64,000 nt of DNA, taken from assembly GCF_027596085.1 (NCBI RefSeq), contig NC_072455.1, forward strand, positions 1,441,920 to 1,505,919, given 5' to 3'. The DNA is from Anoplopoma fimbria (Eukaryota > Chordata > Actinopteri > Perciformes > Anoplopomatidae). A program made the translations under genes and the position numbers. Shown here in pieces: positions 42,401-61,745 of the stretch (position 1 is its first letter; every line of letters begins with the position of its first letter). A model generated the notes under the pieces. It was not told the origin of the DNA, did no database searches, and saw only the letters and a program-made list of their open reading frames with translations.

Positions 42401-42866
42401 ATAAATGTTTTATGGAGTTTATAAGGTTAAGAGACCTTTAAAGCTTACCTAATAGCATGAAGCCATCACTGAATTTTCACCATAGGTAAAAAATGTAAGT
42501 CTTTATGTCATAAACTTAAGAATGGCTTTCATCTTATAATAATGAAATCATTTTAATGACTTAATTGATGGGATTTCAAGGCAGAAAAGTAAGGGATTCA
42601 AAAACATCTGCTTTCTGTAAAACAAGGCTTTTAGTTTTTTGGGTTCTCATTCGGTAAGCACCAAAAGAAAGTAACACTAACACAACCTAAAGTTTAAACG
42701 TTGAAATTGAATATGTTCTTGCTGCAAAGCAAAATAAAGTTGCTACTATATGAAAAACTCCACTAGAACTTGTCCTTGACAAAAAGTCTGTTGGATCTCA
42801 GAAGTGTAATAAAGTAAAGGTAAGAAGTTACTCACAGAGTGTGAGGAGGAGACCTGTGAGCTCCAT
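39476..42866 (-). CDS. Gene E: divergent Fc receptor-like protein with YVNV tail, 277 aa
   Basis: Exons are 42836-42866 (MELTGLLLTL), 41971-42231 (Ig1, residues 11-97, LSC and YWC, plus an extra Cys pair SEC/STC), 41058-41306 (Ig2, 98-180, LRC and YMC), 40294-40344 (17-residue hinge), 39930-40067 (Pro-rich stalk and TM, 198-243, followed by YRDRAR) and 39476-39579 (tail, stop TGA). All introns are phase 1. The single tail tyrosine motif is NDYVNV, a pYxN type that fits Grb2-family SH2 binding rather than an ITIM. The signal peptide is unusually short for one exon; a second signal exon may have been missed in the 600-base intron. It is more distant from B and D than they are from each other. 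Confidence 0.85.
39808..39877. mobile_element. SINE/LINE-type repeat tail
   Basis: AAGTCGCTTTGGATAAAAGC and GTCTGCTAAATGACTGTAAT followed by TAATG repeats form a very common teleost retroposon tail. It lies in the last intron of gene E. Confidence 0.65.
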
Positions 42867-43654
42867 CCCGTCTTGATGCTGACTGACTGTCAGACCGAAC
42901 AAAGAAGCATCACACTGAAGGTTAATAATAACCTCCGCGTGGTCGTATTGACCTGAGCGAGTGAGCCTTGAACCACAGAGGAAATGTTCTTTGCATCTCA
43001 GCTTAAGAACACTTTTAGACCTATCTAAATAGTACTCAATAGTACGTCAGCCATATTGTTTTTCTCCCTCCTCCCCCTCCTTCACACACACTCCCCTGAC
43101 CACGTGATTGTCTGTTACTCTTAGGTAGTATGCTTGTAATTGTATAGTAGATGTTTGTCGATTCATAATACTATTGATTGCAGGGGTCGGCGTTCCGGCC
43201 GACTCCTGCACCTCCTGACCTCCAAACTGGAAGTCTGATCTGACCCTGAAATAAGCTTACCTTATGCTTGAATTAAATGCTATATTTGCATATTAGCGTT
43301 GTGCATCAGCTGGTGATCAGAAACTCCCTAAAGCCACAGTGTAAATTAAACAGTGGTTTAAATACATTTAGCTGTGACAACACCAGTGTTTAAAATCCCT
43401 CAAGTCATTGGACTGAATCATCAGGATCACAAGATTTTGGGTAATAGTTGCAAACAAAAGAACTGAACTTTTCCATTAGCTTATGTATTGTGTTATTAAA
43501 CTTGTAGTTGTGTTCGGGCCGCAGCTTTCCCCGAGTATTTGCTCTGTTTCAAAATACTTTTGAAAGTTGTATCAAATAATTTACATGTAGACACAAAGCA
43601 ATACATTTAACATGACAGTGTCATATTGCAATGGTGATCCCATGCCACCAGTCG

Positions 43655-43750
43655 TTGCTGTTTCCACTACAATCTAAGACCCATGACTCAGGCAGAAGCT
43701 GAGGTGATGTTGGTCGTTTTAACTCAACAACATTTCATTTAGTTTGCATA
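43655..43750 (+). pseudogene. C-type lectin exon relic
   Basis: GCTGTTTCCACTACAATCTA, GCAGAAGCTGAGGTGATGTT and CAACATTTCATTT parallel lectin exon 3 and its donor intron at 47537-47625 (CGCTGTTTCCGCTACTTTCC, GCTAAAGCTGAGGTAATGTT). Frame and neighbouring exons are lost. It points to a former tandem copy of the lectin. Confidence 0.7.
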
Positions 43751-43799
43751 GACACAAACATTTTTGAATGGTTCACTGGTTGTTCTTCTTACTGTCTTG

Positions 43800-43862
43800 G
43801 GTAACTGGATTACTCCTCATTGGGATCAATAAAGGCTGATCTTATCTTACCTTACCTTACCT
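43800..43862. mobile_element. Retroposon-like 3' tail
   Basis: CATTGGGATCAATAAAGGCT followed by TTATCTTACCTTACCTTACC resembles the tail of a common fish non-LTR family. Confidence 0.45.
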
Positions 43863-45286
43863 TTTCTAATGTTGCTTGAATAAAACAATTTGCAAATCAT
43901 CTTTGTGCAGACGCTTGTGATCATAAACCCCCAAAAGCCACAGTGGTTTAAATAAATAGAGCTGTGACAACACCAGTGTTTAAAGTCCCTGAAGTCATTG
44001 GACTGAATCATAGTTTGCCTGTTTTAATATTACATAGTCCAGCTGTAAGTCAGACATTATTGTCCAAATGAGCCCTTTATGGTGCATAATGACCAGTTCC
44101 TGGTTATATCAGTCTCTAATATGACCATTGTGTAGGTTTATCTGCTGCTTTCCAGGTCAAACTGTTAACAGATGTGTGTCATAATTATAAGAACAGAAAA
44201 TGATTCAAGTTTAAATACAATATGTTAGAAACTTTAACCTGTAGTTGCAGGACTTTGAAAAAAGATTTCTGCCTTTCAAATGAAATTTCATACCTGATAA
44301 GTCAGAAATAAAACAAAGTGCAGAACCCCCAAAAAGTCACCGTTGTTTATCACAAATACTTTTGTGATCTTTCACTATACTTTTGTATTTCCTTGCTAAA
44401 CTTTTTCTTTCTTTGATGCATATTTCCAGGGAAAGGCTCCTACACTAAAGTTAAATTGCTATTTAAATACTATTTATTTTAACATTTTATTGTTTATTGT
44501 TCTACTTTTTAGTCATGCACAAGTCTCTTGTTGTTGTCTATTCAGTACTTCTGTGCAGCATTCCTTCATGTTTCCAAATAGGAATGTTAGCACAAGGTTT
44601 TGAACTCTGTACAGTCATGATGATACAAAACCTTACGAGTTAACTGTAGGAACAACAAAACCTCAGGAATATGTTGCTGCATATCAATGGTTCATTGTGA
44701 AGAATATTGAATATAGATGATCTGCATACCGTGGTCTTGTCTTCAGCAAACAATATGCACACAGAGAGCAAAAAAGAGAACCCTTCACTGTGAAATACTG
44801 TTGTACTTTATGTTTTCAGACATGACTCAGGGATGATTATCAATTAACCAACAGCCTCGGCATCTCACTGACTCAGATCTTTTTGAGAATAGAGAAGTTG
44901 AGGTGTGATTTCGTCAGAGTTATGATTTTATCTCCACCACCATATTTCTTTCTGGTACAGCTTGGTAAAGTCTTCTCAGTACACAATGACACATGACATC
45001 TGACTTCCATACTCACCCTGAGAGACTAACAACAAACACTGAGCTGGAGGAATGATTCTGAACCTATCTGTTCAATATGACGTCACTTCTTCGTGCAAAA
45101 GCAGGACCAGGACCCTCAATTGATTATGTATATAAAAACAGGTTATCGATCTTATTAAAGCTTTTCTACAAACAAAAAACATGCAAAGAATTCCATGTCA
45201 CTACTGCTTGATATGTGTTCAGTTTAATAAACCAGTTCTACATGGAGGGGGGAGTGGCTTAAACTGACCCTCATATACCAGCGACG

Positions 45287-45305
45287 GGTTAGGGTTAGGG
45301 TTAGA
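45287..45305. repeat. Short (GGGTTA)3 run
   Basis: Three telomere-like hexamers only; probably chance or a repeat tail. Confidence 0.6.
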
Positions 45306-46478
45306 AGATGGCTTTTTATAAAGTATATGGAGATTCACTCATTATGATATCTGGTAGAAAGTAATTCAATCTGTTCTTTACTCCTAAACTTTTATACTTG
45401 AGGCCAGTAGAGCTTGCCCTGATAATTGTTCTGTGTTCAACACTCTTCAGCCATTCCATGGAATTCAGAATATTAAACAACTGGATGTCAACTCTACAGT
45501 TATCAATTGGTATCATTCATTTCAATCAAACTGAATTCAGCAGGTTAAGATGAACAATAGTCTGAATCAGTACTGGAGCTTTAGGCCTGATGATACAGAC
45601 ATCTGTCATTCAGAAATAAAGGAGTTTGTTGACTGATGCAACACAAATCACCTCATTTTAAATAAAAAATGAAAAAGCGATGAGAATACTTTTGATCCAA
45701 AAGAAGTTTGTCATCACTGGTTATATATCATATATATCAGGCCCCGCCCTGAGCCCCATCTTTTGTTAGACCAGGAAGGAGAATTCAGCAGCCAGGTAAC
45801 TCAAAGGCAAAGAGGAATAAATTAATATAACTTTATTAACCAACTAGCAACATGACAAACTAATGTAATCCAAATGTATGCATGACATATATTGCACTTC
45901 TGGCAATCCTAGGAGCGGGATCCCTCCTTTGTTGCTCTTGTTCCATCCATATGGACAGAAGGCTCGTTCAACATATGAATTCAAACACATGCATCACAGT
46001 TATCTTTGTATGTCTGCTGCATGAATTTCGCTGTATCACTGAAGAAGGTTTTTACATACTGCAAACTCATCCTTGAAGGCCTTAGTTCGCTTGAATCTTA
46101 AACTGAACCAGGAAGTATGTGGAGCGTCTCTAAACCCAGTGAGTGTACCAGTTTTTGTTGTACAATACTCCTCATGTTCAATGTATTAGTGTTACCACAT
46201 ATGTGAAGAAGCTTTCCTCAATTTCTTTTATTTTATCTATTTGAAATGGACCACTGTAGGAACCTCTCTAATTCTCTGTATGTGTTCTGCACCTGAAGAA
46301 CTGCCCACAACTGATGCATGTGTTTTAATTACATCAACTACTTTTAACAGTTGTATCATATCATGAACATGTAAGTGAACACAAAAGAATAAGTGGAGCA
46401 TTACAGAGTCTGTGTATGAGAAAAGTCACACATCTGTGCTCAGTTCTCTTTTTTTTGAGAGATGGTTAGATAAGGGGC

Positions 46479-46547
46479 TATATTTATGTCGCCCTCTTGT
46501 TGGGCAGCTCATCAGAGGACGGCTGGATCTGCAGACGTCAGTATCAG
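46479..46547 (+). promoter_or_regulatory. Lectin gene core promoter and first 5' UTR exon (candidate)
   Basis: A TATATTTA box near 46480 is followed by a stretch ending in a good donor at 46547 (GTATCAG|GTGAGC). The next exon starts at about 46668 (CTTCAG acceptor), 27 bases before the ATG. The spacing suits a TATA box and a short non-coding first exon. Confidence 0.45.
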
Positions 46548-46694
46548 GTGAGCTACAAACTTTCTTATCATCTTCTGACTTTACTGGACTGACAGTCAGT
46601 ATGTTTCTTTGTACAAAAGTACAAGTAATATATCTGTCTCTGTATTAAAGGTAGCCTTCATCTTCAGCATCTGCATCATCTCATCATCCTCACC

Positions 46695-48402
46695 ATGAAG
46701 ACGCTGACTGTGTCTGCACTTGTTTGTGCCCTGATGGTTCTGACTCGAGCTGCTGGTGAGTATCTTATATAGAAACTGTTAAAGATTAATTTATTGTCAA
46801 TAAACAGTAATAATCCAGGGCAATAACTGCTATGTCAAACTTTGTAGTTCTTCCAGATGGAATGCCTGTAAAAGACCAAATAGGTGAGTAGCTTTTAGAT
46901 TTTCACTTCTATAGCCCACATCTTGCTATGATGCTTCATTTACACTTTGTGGCAGCAGATTCCTGATAAAATCTGATAAAATCTCTATAACTGTTGATAT
47001 TATTTGGTTATTGTTTTATGTTGTATTTTAGCATTATAAAACAATAAACGATGTAATATGAAATAACGATGGTCATATCTATTTTGGTATATCATATTGT
47101 GTTATATTACGTTATGTTGTGTAGTATGAAAAAGCATCTTCACACCATCAAAATGAATTGATTTAATACATTAATATGAACTTGTTTTATACTCTATTTT
47201 AATATCATGTAGAATAACAGGCGGCAATGAAAAATAGCATTAGTTACAATATGTTATGTTACGTTATATTATCTTATAATGTGTTGAATTACCTTGTGTT
47301 AAATCATGTTATTTTATGGTACATTGTGCCATATCATATTGTGTTATATTACCTTGTGTTGGTACATCTTTGTACCACCAAAATGAATTGATTTACTACA
47401 GTAATATAAACATTCTACATGAAGAGACTTTCACTGGACTCCACATTACCCACTGACTTTTTTTTTTCTCAGCAAAGAGTCATCTGGTCAAGAGGTCCGT
47501 GTCTTGTCCCGGAGGTTGGAGTCCGTTCAATGGTCGCTGTTTCCGCTACTTTCCAAGACCTCTGACTTGGGCTAAAGCTGAGGTAATGTTGGGGGTTTTG
47601 ACTCAGGTCACTACTACAACATTTCATTTTGGATTCACACAAAGACATTTTGTTACTTGACATATTAACTGGCTTGTTGTTGTCTTTCCTTTGTTCTTTG
47701 ACAACTCCTCTCTCCTCTCTGTGTCTGTGTATCTTTGTATCTCCTGTACTGTAGAAAAACTGTGAGTCCATGGGAGGAAACCTTGCATCCGTTCACAACA
47801 TCCTGGAGTACCATGAGATTCAGAGGCTGATTCTGAGCGGCAGTCATGAGTATAAGCAAACCTGGGTTGGAGGCTCTGATGCACAAGAGGTGTTTTATTC
47901 ATTATTGCATCATTTGAAAATATTGCACACAAAATACAGATAATATTTATTATATTTTATCATAATTCATAACATATGTATTACTCTTTATTGCTCTTTA
48001 TTACTTTTCTGTAACAAATGGAATGATCCTCTGGGGACAACTAAATGCTTATCTTAAGTTTCTTAAGTCAAACCCCTTGAACCCTTTTATTTATTGTAAT
48101 GTTCAATAAATATCCTTTCTTCCAGGAGAAGCAATGGTTCTGGACTGATGGTACTCCTTTCCGCTACATGAACTGGTGTGATCGTGAGCCTAACAATAGC
48201 AGAGGACGGCAGCATTGTTTACAAGTCAATCATGGAGGTAATACAACATATTGATTTTTGTAGGATGAACACCCCAAAAAAAATTAGTTTTTTGTAACAA
48301 TCGCTGACTCACCTTTATGTTTTTCTACTTGCAGCTGAGAAGTGCTGGGATGACGTGGAGTGCTACTTACGAAAACCATCAGTCTGTGCCAAGAAAATCT
48401 GA
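46695..48402 (+). CDS. C-type lectin, ladderlectin/nattectin-like, 173 aa
   Basis: Six coding exons: 46695-46755 (signal peptide, MKTLTVSALVCAL start), 46848-46883, 47473-47582, 47755-47889, 48126-48237 and 48335-48402. A single CRLD fills residues about 44-173. The conserved Cys of SVSC, GRC, KNC, KCW and SVC are present, with the WVGGSDA motif. The sugar/Ca2+ site reads EPN at 135-137 (mannose-type class) with WDD at 156-158 in place of the usual WND. There is no TM, so it is a secreted humoral lectin of the fish ladderlectin/galactose-specific lectin type, likely binding microbial glycans. The length is typical for the family. Sugar specificity cannot be fixed from sequence. Confidence 0.92.
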
Positions 48403-48675
48403 TTCCTGGACAGAGAGTGAGGCAGAAAGTACCCATAAAAGTACTGTTGTGTGCATGATCTCAAACACATCTGGCTGTATTTCATATCTATATTTTGCTT
48501 TTCTATCGCTGTAACGCTAATTAAGAAAGGATACGACAAGTGACATGAACAGGAGCTGCATTGACTTTGAGGCCTTGTGCCTTAATTATAGCAGACTGAG
48601 TGTTTTATGGAAAGAATGCTTTTAGCACAACCTTACATATATTCTTCATATATAACCATTCTGTCTTTATGCATG

Positions 48676-48681
48676 AATAAA
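48676..48681 (+). terminator. Polyadenylation signal of the lectin gene
   Basis: AATAAA about 270 bases after the stop codon. Confidence 0.6.
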
Positions 48682-49061
48682 AGGCTCAAGCATTGAAACA
48701 AGTTGGTCTGTCATAAATCTATTTATACATCTTTACATATTGGTCCTTAAATTGCTATAAATATAATACTGAATACTATTGTACATGTTTTAAGTAATTA
48801 AAATAAGTTGTAAACCTCAAAATAATATTTTGGATGTGTAAATCACCTTTTAGGTCAAGATTTGTGTCACCAACGGAAACAAGGAAGTAGCATTAATGCT
48901 ACATAATCATCGTTGTACATAGAGCTTCCTGTTTGCAAGAGTGTGGCAACACAACGCCCTGAGGTTCTGAAACATGAAGCAAATGCTAAAATACCTCTAA
49001 CCTGCATTCTTCTAGTGACCGTCAAGGGTAGCAAAAATAATTCAGATTTTATAGAAATCTA

Positions 49062-49790
49062 TGAAATTATGACTCTACTTCTCTCTTGATTTATTCCCTC
49101 AGTAAACATTGTAAACATGAGTTTATGGTCTCAACCTCTAGTTTAGAGTCTTCTTCAATACAGCATGATGCTGATAAAGGTTTATGTTTTCACTTCACGA
49201 AAGTTAATTATGACATTTTGGTCTCCTATGAATCACTTATTCAGCGTTTGGTTGTACTTAGCTCCATCCTCTTGTTTCACATCTGTTTCTAAAAAGCCAT
49301 ATTGCCCAACTCAAGGCTTCAAAACCACAGTTTGCAATGGGTGTCGTCATGGTGACTCCGTCCACTTTTATCATAGACTGTTCATAAGAAGTAAATGTAG
49401 TCATTGTGATGTCACCCATTGGTCTGTCGAGAGACGTTTTGAAGTTTTGAGTTTGTTTTTTTGCTGCCACCATCTTTGTTTCTTGCCGTCTTGCTGTTTT
49501 GCAACCAGTGAACAGGAAGTGACCATATATGGACTGAGGAGGAGTGACGTAGAGACGCCGTATACGTCTCTGGTGTCGACCTGTCAATCAGTGTGTAGCC
49601 CCGCCCTAAAGCATCCCCTGCTTTATGGTCTGTTTGACTCTAAATGGAGCATCATTTACTAAATGAACATCATGCTGTATTGAAGAAGACTTGAAACTAG
49701 AGATTGAGACCATAAACTCATGTTTACAATGTTTACTGAGGGAATAAATCAAGAGAGAAGTAGAGTCATTTTCTCATAGACTTCTATACA
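49062..49790. mobile_element. Fold-back (MITE-like) element
   Basis: About 105 bases at 49062-49165 (GACTCTACTTCTCTCTTGAT ... CAGCATGATG) recur inverted at 49670-49785. The core of about 500 bases has frames but no recognised protein. Long terminal inverted repeats around a non-coding core fit a non-autonomous element. Confidence 0.7.
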
Positions 49791-50367
49791 ACCAGAGCAG
49801 TTCTCTCTGAAGCAAAGGACCATTTTAACCCTCCAACTTTAACTATTCATTATTGTCTAAGCAAACTATCTTTGGTGATTACTGCCTCCTGGCTCTGAAT
49901 GTTCTTACATATAAAATAAATTAATAATTTAATTGTTCGTTAAACATTTGAACAGTTTGTAGGCCAGAGGTGATGTCACTCACCTGATCTGAACTCAGTA
50001 CAGACTTTATAGTGTTCCACAGAGAGAGACACTGTTAGGGACGGTATTTAAAGCCCCCTGCCGTTGATCATTCGCCAAGCCCCGCCTCTTTAGTCATTGC
50101 TTCTGCAGAGTTGGAAACCAATGTCTTGTTTTTATTTGATCACATTTAGCAATATGAGTGTAGAAATCTTGGTCAAGTTCTTCCAGACTCATTTATTTTG
50201 AACGTAACTGTGGAAGATAAGCAGTTTTGCACGGTGACAACACTCTATGTTTAAGTCTAATAATATTCTACTGATCGAAACACTAAATCCAACAAGAAAT
50301 TAATTCCAATGAATTTTGACTTAACAAAAGCTTTAGATTTTTTCATTATAGACCTGTAATTTACAAG
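49622..50367 (+). repeat. Inverted repeat pair, left arm
   Basis: It matches 56071-56862 in reverse orientation over nearly its whole length, from TTTATGGTCTGTTTGACTC to GACCTGTAATTTACAAG. The left end overlaps the fold-back element. Confidence 0.9.
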
Positions 50368-51360
50368 AAAGTCGGGAAGTTCTTTAAGTAGTAACCTTCC
50401 ATTCTGCAGGGCTATTGGAGATTGTTTCATAGTAAATTCACTTATTGGTTGGTTCAAACCTCATTAGGGGACAAATGAGAAGATGTTTTTTCTCTCATTT
50501 TATAAAAGAGACTTGACTGTATTCATCTGATGGATTGTGTTATAAAGTTAACAGTAGAACTTAGTTGAATGTCTGTCTGAAAGCCTGTTGTGCCCTCTTG
50601 TGGTTGAGCGGAGTGAAGCTGCAGAGGAAGAGGAGATAAGAGATGCTTCTCGAGGTTCAGGTGTGATGTTTAGCTCCTTGTGTAGAAACATAGAGACAAT
50701 CTCTGTAAGCGTACTTAGCTTTGTCAGGGAGGTTTCCAGGCAGGCTCTTGCGTCACTGAAAGAAAGAAGTTATTCGCTTCTGGAACCGCCAAAATCAACA
50801 CAACATAAAAGTTCTCTTCTTTATCAGGAGTTCCAGCAACAACAAAAAAAAAGTAAAGTCTGATCATCCATGTCCTCTTGGGACAATGAACATATCATAT
50901 TTAATGTTGATCGATCCAACAGATGTTGAGACTTGTCTTGGTGGACAAAAAGAGTTGAAGAGTTTTAGAAAAAAATCCAGGTGGCTAAAAATTCACAAAA
51001 AAAAGTTGTTGACCTTAGAAAATGAATTCCTAAAGAGCTAATATAAGATGTTACTTTGCTATAATTACCTTGTTAAGATTTGCTTTAACGGCCTAAACTT
51101 ATTTTTTAGCTCTGACATTATAGCACGGATTTTCATTTGAATGTTTTTTTATTTATTTATTTACCTGCATATTTAATGCAGATATTTTTATTATAATTAT
51201 TAATTATTTGTAATTAATGTAATTGTCGCCTAAAATGTACCTGAGCTAATGGTTATTCATGTTGTGATTTATGAACAAACATTTAAAGAAATTCAGCCCA
51301 GAACAAGCTAAAAGGGAAAACACAAAGACGATAAAAACATCAAGATGTCAGCTGTGTTTC
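50368..51360. other. No gene seen (3' flank of coro2a)
   Basis: The 91-codon plus-strand frame at 50588-50863 has no recognisable domain or splice context. The rest is AT-rich. Confidence 0.4.
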
Positions 51361-51361
51361 C

Positions 51362-51367
51362 TTTATT
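51362..51367 (-). terminator. Polyadenylation signal of coro2a
   Basis: AATAAA on the minus strand, about 70 bases beyond the stop codon. Confidence 0.55.
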
Positions 51368-51435
51368 GGTTGGAAATGTTGAGTAGTTTTATTGGTTCAG
51401 CTTCAAAACGGCAGCGTGAGAGCTGATTGGGTGAA

Positions 51436-58439
<7,004 letters not shown>

Positions 58440-58586
58440 CTGGAGGACAGGAAGTTCAAAGGTTTTAAGAAAAACTTCATTAGCAGTTTAAATATACAAC
58501 AATATATCAACACAGTAACTTTCTTTAAAACATTCATCTGTACGAAAAGACAGGGAGGTTAAATTAAGAAGACGGGAGGGATGGAA

Positions 58587-58589
<3 letters not shown>

Positions 58590-58679
<90 letters not shown>
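58590..58679. repeat. (GT)n microsatellite
   Basis: About 90 bases of GT, about 150 bases upstream of the first coding exon of coro2a. Confidence 0.98.
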
Positions 58680-58682
<3 letters not shown>

Positions 58683-59004
58683 CCCTACTTAATCTCATAA
58701 TAGTGTTGTGGAACCTATTATTTGGTCTAATCAATAATGCAATCAGCTGTCATTATTGGCTTTCATAATCTTATCAATAATTAATCAAATTCTTCAATAA
58801 CTGAACGTCTTAATCATTCTCACGCACACACACACACACGCACACACACGCACACACACACCAAAGTGATAAATCCTTCGTCCAGAACAGTTTGTTCATG
58901 TTATTAAAAATTCATCAGTTACAAACACACTTCCTGTTGTTACTAATTCCTCCTGACCTTTGACCTTTATGTGGCTAGAAGAGATCAGCTTACTGTGGAG
59001 AGAA

Positions 59005-59119
59005 GAAGAAGAAGGAGACGACGAAGAAGAAGAAGAAGAAGAAGAAGAAGAAGAAGAAGAGAAGAAGAAGAAGAAGAAGAAGAAGAAGAAGAAGAAGAAG
59101 AAGAAGAAGAAGAAGAAGA
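59005..59119. repeat. (GAA)n purine-tract microsatellite
   Basis: About 110 bases of GAA/AAG, a strand-asymmetric purine run that can form triplex DNA. Confidence 0.98.
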
Positions 59120-60053
59120 TAATCCACTCAGATCATCATCCAGCAGCAAAAAATAGTATCAATATTGGTGACATGTATGTACATTTACTCAAGAACTGTA
59201 CGCATTTGAGGTACTTTACTTGAGAATTTACATTTCTTGCTACATTGTACTTCTCCTGTACTGTATTTATAGACCAATTTACAAATTTATATTTATTAGG
59301 CAGATAACGTTACTGATTACTTTTCCAATTAAGATTTTGCATTAAAAAAAGGTAATATATATATTATAAGTACACTTATAAAATATAAAATATATAAAAG
59401 TTATAAAAATTATTAAAGTTGAGATATTTCCCCTCTCAACGTCAGCATTGGTTTAATCCCAAAAAAGATTTAAGAAAAATCCCAAATATTTATTTTGGGA
59501 TAAACTACAATTCTCTTTCATCCTGACAGTCAGGTGAGGAGATCAATACCACACACTTGTGTCTGTGTGGTAAATATGAAGCTACAGCCAGCAGCAGGCT
59601 AATTTAGCTTAGCATAAAGACTGCTGACAGGGGGAAACAGCTAGCCTGGCTCCGTCCAAGAGTTCACCCATTAAATGTGTTTTACTGTTTTACTGCAAAA
59701 GACCCTCGTGGTTGCATTCAAAGACATAAAAAACATGGAATCAACATTGTCAACGTCCTGACGGCAACATGTTGCATATAATTAACCATCTCTCTTTAAA
59801 TGTTCTATATAACTCTCTAAGAAAGGCATACAATCCCCCAGAAAACATAATATAATATAACAAAAGGACGTTGTCTTACCTCTGCTAGAGTCATATGAGT
59901 TATCTTTCTGCAAACAAACTTGCTGCTGCTGTTAATAACTTTATGATCAGGATCTATATATATCTATTATGATACTATTACAAAAAGTACTGTTCAATCG
60001 GCTGGCTGACAGCAAAAGTACTGCTGTAACTGCTGACTTTTGACTGCAGTGTT

Positions 60054-60056
<3 letters not shown>

Positions 60057-60133
<77 letters not shown>
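60057..60133. repeat. (GT)n microsatellite
   Basis: About 75 bases of GT, 90 bases before an (AC)n run of opposite phase. Confidence 0.98.
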
Positions 60134-60134
<1 letters not shown>

Positions 60135-60222
60135 TCCATGACGTCTCACCTGTCCTTCCACATTAGCAGAGCTGTTTATGCACGGCTGCATGCGCACAAA
60201 CACCCCTCTACATCTGATACTG

Positions 60223-60223
<1 letters not shown>

Positions 60224-60286
<63 letters not shown>
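60224..60286. repeat. (AC)n microsatellite
   Basis: About 60 bases of AC. With the GT run at 60057-60133 it forms an inverted pair that could pair intramolecularly. Confidence 0.98.
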
Positions 60287-60289
<3 letters not shown>

Positions 60290-60979
60290 TGATTGCAGAA
60301 CCAGTGTCCAACTAAGACGACACTATTAATGCCAATTATTATAATTTGGGGGAATTAGTGTAAATTATTTCATCTTACAACTCTAGAAAGTCTCATCATC
60401 TGCACTCAATGTTTTATTTGCAAGATTTCTCACGATGGTTTTGATCAAAGTCATCACTGTTTTTTTATCATATTATTGTCGGTTTCCATTCTGTATTTGT
60501 CATATTTTGAGAGTCTATTTTTCTTCCATCATGTCTTCTTTCTGACTAGTGTTAAGAAAACATCAAGAATACACATTTAGATGTTTATTTTACTATTTTG
60601 TCTGTTTTTATCCTAAATTCACCAAAAGTTACCATTACATAATTCCTCATTTGTATATTTAAACACATTATTTCAGAAAACTTGTAATACAACAAACACT
60701 TATTTTAATATCAGTAATCTACTGGTGAAGTTTAATGTTGATATCTATTAGTTATTTATTTTACCCTATTCACCTGTAGAGTCTTCAACATGTATGTAAT
60801 TTAACTAAACATATCTTTAAAATGAGTTTTTTCTCAGACTCTGATCCAGAAATCTCCACTTCAGTAGCTCTTACATACACCAAACTTTACAGCTTCATTC
60901 ATATCTTCATATCTATATTCTGAAGGTTTCTACAGAGGGTTTTGTTCATATATCATTCATAAACTGATTTATAGAACAT

Positions 60980-61350
60980 TATATCCATCCATCCATCTTC
61001 CGTAACCGCTTATCCAGTTAAGGGTCGCGGGGTGCTGGAGCCGATCCCAGCTGTCAATGGGTGAAGGCAGGGTTCACCTGGACAGGTCCAGCCTATCACA
61101 GGGCAGACATATAGAGACAGACAACCATTCACGCTCACATTCCACACCTACGGGCAATTTAGAGTCATCAATTAACCTAAGCTGCATGTCTTTGGACTGT
61201 GGGAGGAAGCCGGAGAACCCGGAGAGAACCCACGCTGACACGGGGAGAACATGCAAACTCCACACAGAAGGTTGTCCAGCCCGGGAGTTGAACCCGGGCC
61301 CCTCTTGCTGTGAGGCGACAGTGCTAACCACTACACCACCATGCAGCCCT
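60980..61350. mobile_element. L2-tail-like teleost interspersed repeat
   Basis: (CATC)n, then ACCGCTTATCCAGTT, GGGTCGCGGGGTGCTGGAGC, GGGCAATTTAGAGTCATCAA, TGCATGTCTTTGGACTGTGG and a GAACCCGGGCCC ... GTGCTAACCACTACACCACC end. This is the layout of a well-known fish L2/SINE family. It is nearly full length and little degraded. Confidence 0.75.
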
Positions 61351-61745
61351 CAGAACATTATATTACAAACATTTTTAGAAAATTGATTTTTTTAATGGCC
61401 GTTGACAGTATTTTGTGATTTATGGAGTGATACAAAGAGATATCACAAATAAAAATCTTTTTAATCTAATACTGTATGTCAACAAAATGAAACAATAATT
61501 TTGAACCTGGCTTTATTCAATGTTCACATTTATGGTCTGGAAATGTATGAAAATTAGCATTTATTCAATAAGATTAAGCTTCAATTTAACAAAACATTCA
61601 GAAAAACGTGTAATACAAGAAATAATTATCTTAATGTAAATAATTTACCCATTCACCTGTGTGTCTCACCTTAATTAGCTCTCTCCCTATTATTATTGTT
61701 ATTTGAATGTGTTTCCGGGGTGTTTCCTGTCTGTAGCTCCTCCCA

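Larger units (their letters stand above)
42870..46470. other. Intergenic sequence between gene E and the lectin
   Basis: No intact gene was seen. It contains a lectin exon relic (43655-43750), a retroposon-like tail (43800-43862), a local duplicate of TTTAAATA..AGCTGTGACAACACCAGTG near 43360 and 43945, and a short telomere-like run. Confidence 0.5.
58440..60975. other. coro2a upstream region, microsatellite-rich
   Basis: No coding exon was recognised. The non-coding first exon and promoter of coro2a should lie here or further right but were not identified. Confidence 0.5.

Noticed and set aside
42446..42472. 20-base candidate second signal exon of gene E between CAG and GTAAGC
   Set aside because: It contains an in-frame TAG and would leave the next exon out of phase.
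45287..45305. Interstitial telomere site
   Set aside because: Only three hexamers, too short to be distinguished from chance.
49165..49662. 165-codon plus-strand frame
   Set aside because: It lies between the inverted ends of the fold-back element. Composition and sequence show no domain, and the antisense frame is open as well.
50588..50863. 91-codon plus-strand frame between the inverted repeat and coro2a
   Set aside because: No domain, no signal peptide and no exon signals; probably chance.
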